Shown piece after piece: positions 1 through 6,529 of a stretch of 6,529 nt of DNA (its first letter is position 1; every line of letters begins with the position of its first letter). The stretch is from NCBI GenBank assembly GCA_028290165.1, contig JAQGKJ010000140.1:1-6529 (forward strand), given 5' to 3'. The stretch is from Bradyrhizobium sp. Lineage in GTDB: Bacteria; Pseudomonadota; Alphaproteobacteria; Rhizobiales; Xanthobacteraceae. The notes under the pieces are model-generated. The model saw only the letters and a list, made by a program, of their open reading frames with translations, searched no databases and was not told where the DNA came from. Made by a program: the position numbers and the translations under genes.

Positions 1-332
1 CGGCCGATCCGGTCGGTTAGCCAGCCGACGCCGAGCGCGCCCAGCACCGCGCCGGCGAGATAGCCGCGGTTGGAAAGCCCGCTGTCGAAATTGGTGAAAT
101 GAAGCGCCGGACTTTCCTTCAGCGCGCCCGACAATGACCCTGCCAGCGTGACCTCCAGCCCATCCAAAATCCAGGTGATCCCGAGCGCCACCACGACACG
201 GGTGTGGAAGCCGCTCCAGTGCAGGCTGTCGAGACGCGCGGGAATACTGGTTTCGATGACGCGATCATCGTTCCCCGGGATCGGCGCCGCTGCGGCAGCC
301 GTCGAATTGCGCTCTGTCAGCTGCAAATCCAT
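1..332 (-). CDS. MFS transporter, N-terminal part (runs off left edge)
   Basis: This is the N-terminal 110 codons of a major facilitator superfamily inner-membrane transporter, read leftward; the rest lies outside the window. After a polar cytoplasmic leader of about 44 residues comes a first membrane helix (about residues 45-68) containing ITWILDGLEVTLAG, whose buried Asp57 and Glu60 are typical of proton-coupled carriers. A periplasmic loop and a second helix (about 88-104) follow. The visible part ends in the MFS motif A loop GWLTDRIG (103-110). The ATG at 332 is the only upstream ATG in frame. It lacks a clear Shine-Dalgarno sequence, and an in-frame TTG sits directly before it. The substrate cannot be told; resemblance is to the sugar/metabolite:H+ symporter branch. 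An EcfG-type promoter motif at 390-414 faces this gene, which suggests general-stress control. The family call is firm and the substrate is open. Confidence 0.88.
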   Translation of the reverse strand, partial: MDLQLTERNSTAAAAAPIPGNDDRVIETSIPARLDSLHWSGFHTRVVVALGITWILDGLEVTLAGSLSGALKESPALHFTNFDSGLSNRGYLAGAVLGALGVGWLTDRIG

Positions 333-361
333 CAAGTTGAGCCAATGAGAGGATATCCGGA

Positions 362-424
362 AATGCGGCATTGCGAGGCCACCAACGTTAACGCCCTCGG
401 CGCACTGGGGTTCCCGCATTGCGG
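362..424. repeat. Two short palindromes in the divergent stress promoter region
   Basis: AATGC-G-GCATT (362-372) and CCGCA-T-TGCGG (414-424) are perfect 11-bp palindromes that share the string GCATTGCG in overlapping form (368-375 and 416-423). Their centres are 52 bp apart, close to five helical turns. The second lies between the two EcfG -35 elements and overlaps the last base of the minus-strand one. The first would fall in the leader of the MFS transcript. They could be operator half-sites for a regulator acting on both genes, but short palindromes also arise by chance in GC-rich DNA. Confidence 0.3.
390..414 (-). promoter_or_regulatory. EcfG-type general stress promoter facing the MFS gene
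   Basis: On the minus strand GGAAC (414-410) is followed by exactly 16 nt and then CGTT (393-390). This matches the alphaproteobacterial EcfG consensus GGAAC-N16/17-CGTT. A start site about 7 nt further on (near 383) would give a leader of roughly 50 nt before the ATG at 332. The match and spacing are seen directly; promoter function is inferred. Confidence 0.7.
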
Positions 425-428
425 CAAA

Positions 429-453
429 GGAACCGATGGGGTTCGCACCCGTT
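429..453 (+). promoter_or_regulatory. EcfG-type general stress promoter facing the DUF3175 gene
   Basis: GGAAC (429-433), 16 nt, then CGTT (450-453) is a perfect match to the EcfG consensus on the plus strand. The predicted start near 460 gives a leader of about 28 nt that includes the ribosome binding site AGGGAG (476-481). Its -35 element lies 14 nt from that of the opposing promoter at 390-414, so the two are arranged back to back. Confidence 0.75.
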
Positions 454-487
454 TTTCGTTCGTTATCCAGTCAATAGGGAGTCAATG

Positions 488-829
488 ATGGCTGTGCATC
501 GCAAGGCAACACGCGCTCGCAAAACAGCTCCACGTAAAAATGCTGCGCGCAAAAGCACGACAAAGCGCTGGTCGCAGCGCGTGACACAAGGGAGCGACGC
601 GCTCGATTTGAAACGTGGCGTCTTCAAACTCACCGATCCGAAGAAAATCGCGGCATCGCTGAAGCGATCGGCCGAACGCAGTTCGCGCCGCAAGAGCGGC
701 GCCTATCGCTCGGCGCTCTCGATGCTGACGTTCTATATCAACCGCGCCGGCAAGACTTTGCCGAAAACCCAACGCGACCGGCTGCAGCGCGCGAAGAGCG
801 AGTTGAAGCAGCAGTTCGGCAAAGATTAG
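488..829 (+). CDS. DUF3175 family small basic protein
   Basis: This 113-residue soluble protein has no signal peptide or membrane segment. Its first 27 residues form a Lys/Arg/Ala-rich, histone-like tail. The core follows: KRWSQRV at 26-32, then SDALDL, GVF, DPKKIAASLKRSAERS (50-65), and SALSMLTFYINRAGK (75-89) near the C-terminus. This pattern is that of DUF3175, a family of unknown function. Lys plus Arg make up 33 of 113 residues against about 7 acidic ones, so nucleic acid binding is plausible but unproven. AGGGAG at 476-481 lies 6 nt before the ATG at 488 and only 3 nt before the adjacent ATG at 485, so I prefer 488; the first start would add one Met. The gene stands alone and faces an EcfG-type promoter at 429-453, which points to induction under general stress. 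Codon use matches its neighbours. Confidence 0.88.
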   Translation: MAVHRKATRARKTAPRKNAARKSTTKRWSQRVTQGSDALDLKRGVFKLTDPKKIAASLKRSAERSSRRKSGAYRSALSMLTFYINRAGKTLPKTQRDRLQRAKSELKQQFGKD

Positions 830-832
830 CCG

Positions 833-852
833 GTCGTCCCTGCGGGGACGAC
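833..852. terminator. Candidate bidirectional terminator hairpin between convergent genes
   Basis: GTCGTCCC (833-840) and GGGACGAC (845-852) form a perfect 8-bp GC-rich stem around the loop TGCG. It sits 3 nt after the DUF3175 stop codon and 16 nt beyond the end of the convergent chemoreceptor gene. No T-run follows on either strand, so it is not a classical intrinsic terminator. It also resembles a shortened form of the dispersed hairpin repeat seen at 4564-4592. Confidence 0.5.
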
Positions 853-868
853 GCTGGAGATCACGTCC

Positions 869-2914
869 TTACGCCGCGCGGATGTTCGCCATGAAGCGGT
901 CGAGTTCTTCGCGCAAACGCGTGCTTTCGGTCGAAAGCGTTTTGGCCGAATTCAGCACCTCTTCGGAGGCAGAACCGGTTTCCGCGGCGCCGCGGTTGAC
1001 CTGCGTGATATTGGCGGCGGCCTCATGGGTGCCTTGCGCGACGTTCTGAACGCTGCGCGCGATCTCCTGGGTTGCTGCGCTCTGTTGCTCCACGGCGCCG
1101 GCAATCGACGATGCGATACTGGAGATCTGGCCGATGGTGCCGCCGATCTCCTTGATGGCGGCGACCGATTCCTGCGTCGCGCCCTGCATGCCCAGGATGT
1201 GGGACGATATCTCGTCGGTCGCCTTCGCGGTCTGGCTCGCGAGCGACTTGACCTCGGAGGCGACGACCGCAAAACCCCGGCCGGCATCGCCGGCGCGGGC
1301 GGCTTCGATGGTCGCGTTCAGCGCCAAGAGATTGGTCTGCTCGGCGATCGCCGTGATCAGCTTGACGACGTCGCCGATCTCTTGGGCGGCGCGCGACAAT
1401 TTGCCGATGCGGCCGTCGGTCTGCTGCGCCTGAAGCACCGCTGCCTCCGCGATCTTGTTGGATTCGCGCACCCGTCTGCCGATTTCGTCGACCGAGGCCG
1501 AAAGCTCCTCTGTGGCGGTGGCGACCGATTGCATGTTGCTGGAGGCCTGTTTCGACGCGCCGGCGACCTGGCTGGACAGGCTCTGCGTGGTTTCGGCGGT
1601 GCGCGTCAGCGTCCCAGCGGCCTGTTCGAGCTGGACCGCGGACGCCGAAACGTTCGAGACAATGGCGCCTACCGCCGCCTCGAATTCATCGGCAAAGTGA
1701 ATGAGCTCGGTGCGGCGCGCCGCGCCGGCCGCCTTGTTCTGGGCATCCTGGGCGGCGGCGTCGCGTTCGGCTTTGGCGATCGCCTGCACCTTGAATTCTT
1801 CCACCGCGGCCGCCATTTCGCCGAGTTCGTCCTTGCGCCCCAGGCCCGGCAGCACGACGTCGAAATTGCCGCCGGCGAGTTCGCGCATCGCCTTGCACAT
1901 CGCCGTCATCGGGCGGGATATTCCCTTGCCCAATAGCAGCGCCAGGATGGCGCCAAGCAGGAAGCCGCCGGCCGCGAGCATCAGGATCAGCCGCTCGGTC
2001 TCGCCGATGGTCGCGTCCGATTCCGATTCAAGTCTTTGCTGGTCGGAAAGCAGGTCCGCCTTCATCGTGCTCGCGCCCTTGACGATGGCGGCCGCCGAAT
2101 CGGCCATCTCGCCAACCAGCTCGTCGATTTCCTTCGAATTCTCGACCAGCTTGCTCAGCGCCTGCCGATATTCTTCAAGCAGTGCGGCGGCCTCCTTGAG
2201 GCCATGCAAGATCTTCTCGTCGGTCGACGAGATCGCGTGCAGCGAGTTCTCGACGAATTTGAGCTGCGCCAGCGCGCTGGCCGCCACCGCCTGGTCGGCA
2301 TTGATGACGAAGGTGTCGGCAAGCGCGGTCACCGCCTGAAATTGATCGGTCACTTTCTTGGCGGCGAACTGGAGCGTCTGCAGTTCCGAATCGTCGGCGT
2401 TGCTGGGGAGATCGTCGAGCTTGTAGCGCAGCAGGTTGCCGCCGCGCGCGAGCTGGTTTTGCGTCACCAGCGCGCTCTCGCGCTTGACCTTGAGGATGTC
2501 GGCGAAAATCTTGGTGAAGATGCGGAATTCGCGGGCCAGGCGGGTGATCTGATCCAGCCGCGCCGGATTTGTGGTGCCCCTCATCGATTGATCGATGGCG
2601 TCCTTCAGGCCGGCCTCGGCTGCCAGCGCGGCTTTGGCATCGTCTTCCTTGCCGCTGACCACATAATATCGCGCCAATCCCCGGTACGAGATCAGCTCGC
2701 GATCGATGTTGCGCGCCAGGTCGGCTTCCGAAACGCTATTCCGGTAAGTGGTAACGCCCGAGGAAACACGCTCGAAGCCGAGATAGGCGATGCCCATGCT
2801 GGCCGCCGAGATCGCGAGCACGACAGAGAAGCCGAGCATGACCTTGCCGCGAAATCGCAGGGTCGGAAGTTTCAAGGATATCGATTGCGGCCAGACACGC
2901 TTTGACAATCCCAC
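869..2914 (-). CDS. Methyl-accepting chemotaxis protein with long helical periplasmic sensor
   Basis: This is a 681-residue inner-membrane chemoreceptor that would pass ligand signals to CheA/CheW. A short cytoplasmic N-terminus leads to TM1 (about 25-47). An all-helical periplasmic region of about 260 residues follows (48-306), whose length and helical character resemble a helical bimodular (HBM) sensor. TM2 is at about 308-330 and HAMP at about 328-383, with [13 protein letters not shown] at 362-374. The MCP signalling domain has its conserved hairpin tip at about 522-552, with [15 protein letters not shown] followed by [13 protein letters not shown]. The protein ends in FMANIRAA and has no NWETF-type CheR/CheB tether. 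The start is GTG, supported by AGGGGG 6 nt upstream (2921-2926). It lies 135 bp downstream of the CoA-transferase genes on the same strand, so read-through is possible, but no che genes are present. The ligand is unknown; known HBM receptors bind small organic acids, so a link to the adjacent acid metabolism is a guess. Confidence 0.93.
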   Translation of the reverse strand: MGLSKRVWPQSISLKLPTLRFRGKVMLGFSVVLAISAASMGIAYLGFERVSSGVTTYRNSVSEADLARNIDRELISYRGLARYYVVSGKEDDAKAALAAEAGLKDAIDQSMRGTTNPARLDQITRLAREFRIFTKIFADILKVKRESALVTQNQLARGGNLLRYKLDDLPSNADDSELQTLQFAAKKVTDQFQAVTALADTFVINADQAVAASALAQLKFVENSLHAISSTDEKILHGLKEAAALLEEYRQALSKLVENSKEIDELVGEMADSAAAIVKGASTMKADLLSDQQRLESESDATIGETERLILMLAAGGFLLGAILALLLGKGISRPMTAMCKAMRELAGGNFDVVLPGLGRKDELGEMAAAVEEFKVQAIAKAERDAAAQDAQNKAAGAARRTELIHFADEFEAAVGAIVSNVSASAVQLEQAAGTLTRTAETTQSLSSQVAGASKQASSNMQSVATATEELSASVDEIGRRVRESNKIAEAAVLQAQQTDGRIGKLSRAAQEIGDVVKLITAIAEQTNLLALNATIEAARAGDAGRGFAVVASEVKSLASQTAKATDEISSHILGMQGATQESVAAIKEIGGTIGQISSIASSIAGAVEQQSAATQEIARSVQNVAQGTHEAAANITQVNRGAAETGSASEEVLNSAKTLSTESTRLREELDRFMANIRAA

Positions 2915-2920
2915 CTCGAA

Positions 2921-2926
2921 CCCCCT
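2921..2926 (-). promoter_or_regulatory. Ribosome binding site fixing the GTG start of the chemoreceptor
   Basis: AGGGGG on the minus strand lies 6 nt before the GTG at 2914. There is no upstream in-frame ATG with comparable support, and starting later would remove the charged N-terminus before TM1. Confidence 0.65.
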
Positions 2927-3049
2927 GTTTCGGAAAGCAAATAGAGCCAGGCACGCGAGCGCCCGGGTTGGTGCCGAAATCTAGTGCAGAATGGATAAGA
3001 GGCCGTAAATTTGGGGCGGGTCCGCAACTCCTCAGGTAGCCCGGAATTC

Positions 3050-3754
3050 CTACGCCGCCCGGGCCGCCGGTGCCGCGGGCGGCACTAATGCCTGCCAGCC
3101 GGCGGACAATTGCAGCTTCGGCTCGGTCAGCGTCTGCAGTTTTTCCAATGTCATGCCCGGGATCATCTCGATCACCGACAGTCCCTGCGGCGTCACATCG
3201 ATCACCGCGAGGTTGGTATAGATGCGCTTCACGCAATTAGCTGCTGTCAGCGGATAGGTGCAACGTTTGAGAATGCGCGGTTCGCCGTTCTTGCTGGTGT
3301 GGTCCATGATGACGCGGATGGCCCTGGCGCCGACCGCGAGATCCATGGCGCCACCGACCCCGGGCGGGAACGCCGGGTCTTCGGTGGTCCAGTTCGCGAG
3401 ATCGCCTTTTTCGGATACCTCGAAAGCGCCGAGCAGGCTGACATCGAGATGGCCGCCGCGGATCATCAGGAACGCATCGGCGTGATGGACGAAGCAGCCG
3501 CCGGGGACGAGCGTGGTCTTGTTCTTGCCGGCGTCGACCATATAGGGGTCTTCCTTGCCGGGCTCCGGCTTCGGACCCATGCCCAGAATGCCGTTCTCGC
3601 TGTGAAAGATCACCTCGCGCCCCGCCGGCACGAAGCTCGCGGCCAGTGTCGGAATTCCGATGCCGAGATTGACGTAATCGCCTTCCAACAAATCCTGCGC
3701 GGCGCGCCAGGCCATTTGTTCACGCGTCAGAGGCTGATAGGACTTGGGGGTCAT
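3050..3754 (-). CDS. pcaJ: CoA-transferase subunit B, probably 3-oxoadipate CoA-transferase
   Basis: This is the beta subunit (234 aa) of a cytoplasmic family I CoA-transferase, which moves CoA from succinyl-CoA to a 3-oxoacid through a glutamyl-CoA thioester. The active-site signature FHSENGILG is at 50-58, with catalytic Glu53. Also visible are YVNLGIGIPTL (27-37), the HHAD and RGGHLDVSLLGAFEVS stretch, DLANW, GVGGAMDLAVGA and CTYPLT. These fit PcaJ/CatJ more closely than ScoB as I recall those proteins. Known PcaJ proteins are about 213 aa; the excess here is mainly a C-terminal Ala/Pro-rich tail (223-234, LVPPAAPAARAA). The ATG overlaps the TGA of the A subunit gene as ATGA, and GGAG (3762-3765) lies 7 nt upstream, so the subunits are translationally coupled. 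The family call is firm. The substrate (3-oxoadipate, acetoacetate or another 3-oxoacid) is inferred, since no ring-cleavage genes are visible. Confidence 0.9.
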   Translation of the reverse strand: MTPKSYQPLTREQMAWRAAQDLLEGDYVNLGIGIPTLAASFVPAGREVIFHSENGILGMGPKPEPGKEDPYMVDAGKNKTTLVPGGCFVHHADAFLMIRGGHLDVSLLGAFEVSEKGDLANWTTEDPAFPPGVGGAMDLAVGARAIRVIMDHTSKNGEPRILKRCTYPLTAANCVKRIYTNLAVIDVTPQGLSVIEMIPGMTLEKLQTLTEPKLQLSAGWQALVPPAAPAARAA

Positions 3755-4422
3755 GCAGTTGCTCCAACAACGACGACGCGGTCGACGAAAATACTCGGCG
3801 TGACCACCGCTTCGGGATCCATCTCGCCGAGCTCCACCATCTGGCCGACCTCGACCACGGTCAAATCCGCGGCCATCGCCATCACCGGATTGAAATTCCG
3901 CGCCGACTTTATGTACGTCAGGTTGCCCCAGCGGTCGGCCTTGTTGGCCTTTATCAATGCGACATCGCCCTTCAGCGGTTTCTCGAACACGTGCAGCCGG
4001 CCGTCGATCTCCCGGGTTTCCTTGCCGTCGCCGAGCTTGGTCCCGGCCGAGACCGGCGAGAAAAATCCGCCAAGGCCGGCCGCGTGGCAGCGCATGCGTT
4101 CGCTGATGGTGCCCTGCGGGACCAGTTCCAGCTCAAGGCTCTTGGCGCGGTAGGCATTGAGGAACGCACTGTAGTCGCCCGAGCGCGGATAGGAGCAGAT
4201 CACCTTGCGCACCCGTCCCGAGTTGATCAGCCGGGCCAGGCCGTAATCGCCATTGCCGGAATTATTGGCAACGATGGTCAGCTCCCTGGCGCCCTGCTCG
4301 TGGAGGGCATCAAGCAGGTTGTCGGCGACGCCGACCGCGCCAAAGCCGGCCACCAGTACCGTCGACCCGTCGCGAACGCCTGCCACGGCGTCGGCGGTGG
4401 TTTTCACTTGCTTGTCGATCAC
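3751..4422 (-). CDS. pcaI: CoA-transferase subunit A, probably 3-oxoadipate CoA-transferase
   Basis: This is the alpha subunit (223 aa) of the family I CoA-transferase, partner of the B subunit encoded next to it. The CoA-binding N-terminal segment reads DGSTVLVAGFGAVGVAD (18-34). NNSGNGDYGLARL, PQGTISERMR, FFSP (120-123), GKETREIDGR (133-142) and DRWGNLTYIKSARNF (163-177) follow. The last two resemble PcaI more than ScoA. The family signature is GGF-x3-G-x-P; here the first Gly is Ala25 and the Pro is Ala33, a mild departure within the binding loop. The start is GTG, with AAGGGG (4432-4437) 9 nt upstream. The gene begins a two-gene operon and is divergent from the molybdenum hydroxylase genes across a 274-bp gap. 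In the beta-ketoadipate pathway this enzyme activates 3-oxoadipate before thiolysis to succinyl-CoA and acetyl-CoA. The physiological substrate is not proven by the sequence. Confidence 0.9.
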   Translation of the reverse strand: MIDKQVKTTADAVAGVRDGSTVLVAGFGAVGVADNLLDALHEQGARELTIVANNSGNGDYGLARLINSGRVRKVICSYPRSGDYSAFLNAYRAKSLELELVPQGTISERMRCHAAGLGGFFSPVSAGTKLGDGKETREIDGRLHVFEKPLKGDVALIKANKADRWGNLTYIKSARNFNPVMAMAADLTVVEVGQMVELGEMDPEAVVTPSIFVDRVVVVGATA

Positions 4423-4431
4423 GTCAAAAAG

Positions 4432-4437
4432 CCCCTT
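4432..4437 (-). promoter_or_regulatory. Ribosome binding site for the subunit A GTG start
   Basis: AAGGGG on the minus strand lies 9 nt before the GTG at 4422 and supports that non-ATG start. I see no convincing -35/-10 pair for this operon in 4440-4560. Confidence 0.55.
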
Positions 4438-4563
4438 TGAAGCGGCATTACCGTTTGCTCTCCGTGGCTTACACCAGAACCGGAAAGTCGCCGGAATAGA
4501 CCATCAAGTGAGCCGCCGAGGAAGGCACAAATTTGCAGCCGTGATGCGCGACATTCGGCCAGG

Positions 4564-4592
4564 GTCATCCTTCCCGCGAACGCCGGAACGAC
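4564..4592. repeat. Decayed dispersed palindromic repeat (PAFAG type)
   Basis: GTC at 4564-4566 and GTC-complementary CGAC at 4589-4592 flank an imperfect hairpin with TTCC (4571-4574) facing GGAA (4585-4588) around a CGCGAACG centre. Read on the minus strand it encodes VVPAFAGRMT, the peptide typical of the common short intergenic repeat of proteobacteria. The arms are mismatched, so it looks like an old copy. It may still act as a weak transcript-end structure in this divergent gap. Confidence 0.5.
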
Positions 4593-4632
4593 GATCAAGA
4601 CATCACAATGACTTCCGCGGCGAAATTCCCAG

Positions 4633-4661
4633 TTGCAAAGTCCCGCCCCCGTGCTTCTAAT
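4633..4661 (+). promoter_or_regulatory. Sigma-70-type promoter candidate for the hydroxylase operon
   Basis: TTGCAA (4633-4638; 4 of 6 to TTGACA), 17-nt spacer, then TCTAAT (4656-4661; 5 of 6 to TATAAT). Transcription would start near 4668 and give a leader of about 29 nt before the GTG at 4697. The spacing is optimal and the position fits, but the evidence is pattern only. Confidence 0.5.
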
Positions 4662-4672
4662 TGGAACAATTA
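4658..4672. promoter_or_regulatory. Operator-like palindrome over the -10 and start site
   Basis: TAATTG (4658-4663), GAA, CAATTA (4667-4672) is a perfect 6-bp inverted repeat with a 3-nt centre. It overlaps the candidate -10 and the expected start point, the usual place for a repressor operator. It is AT-rich in GC-rich surroundings. No regulator gene is in the window to pair with it. Confidence 0.4.
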
Positions 4673-4682
4673 AAAAGCAATC

Positions 4683-4688
4683 GGGAGG
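4683..4688 (+). promoter_or_regulatory. Ribosome binding site deciding the GTG start of the small subunit
   Basis: GGGAGG lies 8 nt before the GTG at 4697. It falls inside the reading frame if one starts at the upstream TTG (4661), which itself has no binding site and lies in the promoter region. Confidence 0.8.
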
Positions 4689-4696
4689 TACCACGC

Positions 4697-5182
<486 letters not shown>

Positions 5183-5204
5183 CCTCGGCCTGCACGATAC
5201 GAAC

Positions 5205-5221
5205 TTTTTGAAATTCAAAAA
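5205..5221. promoter_or_regulatory. 17-bp AT-rich palindrome in the gap between small and large subunit genes
   Basis: TTTTTGAA (5205-5212), A, TTCAAAAA (5214-5221) is a perfect 8-bp inverted repeat with a single central base. It stands out as AT-rich within GC-rich DNA and lies 22 nt past the small subunit stop codon. With almost no loop it suits a dimeric DNA-binding protein better than an RNA hairpin. An internal operator or a remnant is possible; function is unproven. Confidence 0.35.
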
Positions 5222-5282
5222 CCGGCTGCGACCCGCGCCTTCAAGTTCGCGCAGGAGATGCGGTCCGACAGGGAGAGATGCG

Positions 5283-6529
<1,247 letters not shown>

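Noticed and set aside
419..487. Upstream in-frame ATG at 419 for the DUF3175 protein
   Set aside because: It lies upstream of the EcfG -10 element, has no ribosome binding site, and the added residues do not match the family.
1025..1936. 303-codon open frame antisense to the chemoreceptor
   Set aside because: Arg/Gly/Asp/Leu-rich, low-complexity translation typical of the opposite strand of GC-rich coding DNA; the minus-strand frame encodes a complete MCP signalling domain.
2036..2905. 289-codon open frame antisense to the chemoreceptor sensor region
   Set aside because: Same antisense effect; no recognisable domain, and the opposite frame is a convincing receptor.
3110..4153. 347-codon open frame antisense to the CoA-transferase genes
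   Set aside because: Covers both coupled CoA-transferase genes in antisense, shows no family motif, and has shadow-type composition.
4524..4536. Sigma-54-like GGCAC...TTGCA upstream of the small subunit
   Set aside because: Only 9 nt separate the GG and GC, one short of the required 10, and the position is far from the gene; a good sigma-70 pattern lies closer.
4419..4694. 91-codon minus-strand frame whose stop overlaps the subunit A start as GTGA
   Set aside because: It would begin inside the opposite gene's ribosome binding region, spans the divergent promoter, and includes the repeat-derived VVPAFAGRMT peptide; it is most likely non-coding.
4661..4696. Upstream TTG start for the small subunit
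   Set aside because: It would lie in the promoter/operator, has no ribosome binding site, and would translate through the strong GGGAGG at 4683-4688.

Overview
This window looks like chromosome from a GC-rich alphaproteobacterium, most likely a Bradyrhizobium-type member of the Hyphomicrobiales. The grounds are codon use, the protein families, two EcfG-type general-stress promoter motifs, and a decayed copy of the dispersed palindromic repeat whose translation gives 'PAFAG'. The assignment is an inference; no rRNA or other taxonomic marker is present.

Left part (1-852): the 5' part of an MFS transporter gene runs leftward off the window edge. A small, very basic DUF3175-family protein gene runs rightward. 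The 155-bp gap between them carries two back-to-back perfect matches to the alphaproteobacterial EcfG consensus (GGAAC, 16 nt, CGTT), one facing each gene. Both genes therefore look like members of the general stress response. A perfect GC-rich hairpin follows the DUF3175 gene, where it converges with the next gene.

Middle part (869-4422, all minus strand): first a 681-residue transmembrane chemoreceptor with a long helical periplasmic sensor, HAMP and MCP signalling domain. Then a translationally coupled pair encodes the A and B subunits of a family I CoA-transferase, closest by motif to 3-oxoadipate CoA-transferase (PcaI/PcaJ). The CoA-transferase operon lies upstream of the receptor with a 135-bp gap.

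Right part (4423-6529): a 274-bp divergent region holds a repeat relic, a good sigma-70 promoter candidate and an operator-like palindrome over the -10. It leads into a two-[2Fe-2S] small subunit (CoxS-like) and then a molybdopterin large subunit (CoxL-like), which is cut by the window edge. The large subunit has the active-site loop AYRGAGR (form II), not the Cys-containing loop of true Mo-Cu CO dehydrogenase. The order small-then-large also fits form II clusters. The enzyme is best described as a molybdenum hydroxylase of unknown substrate.

I found no CRISPR array, mobile element, tRNA or rRNA, and no clearly new multi-gene system. The most notable signals are the paired EcfG promoters, the form II active site, and the two palindromes placed before each of the two hydroxylase genes.
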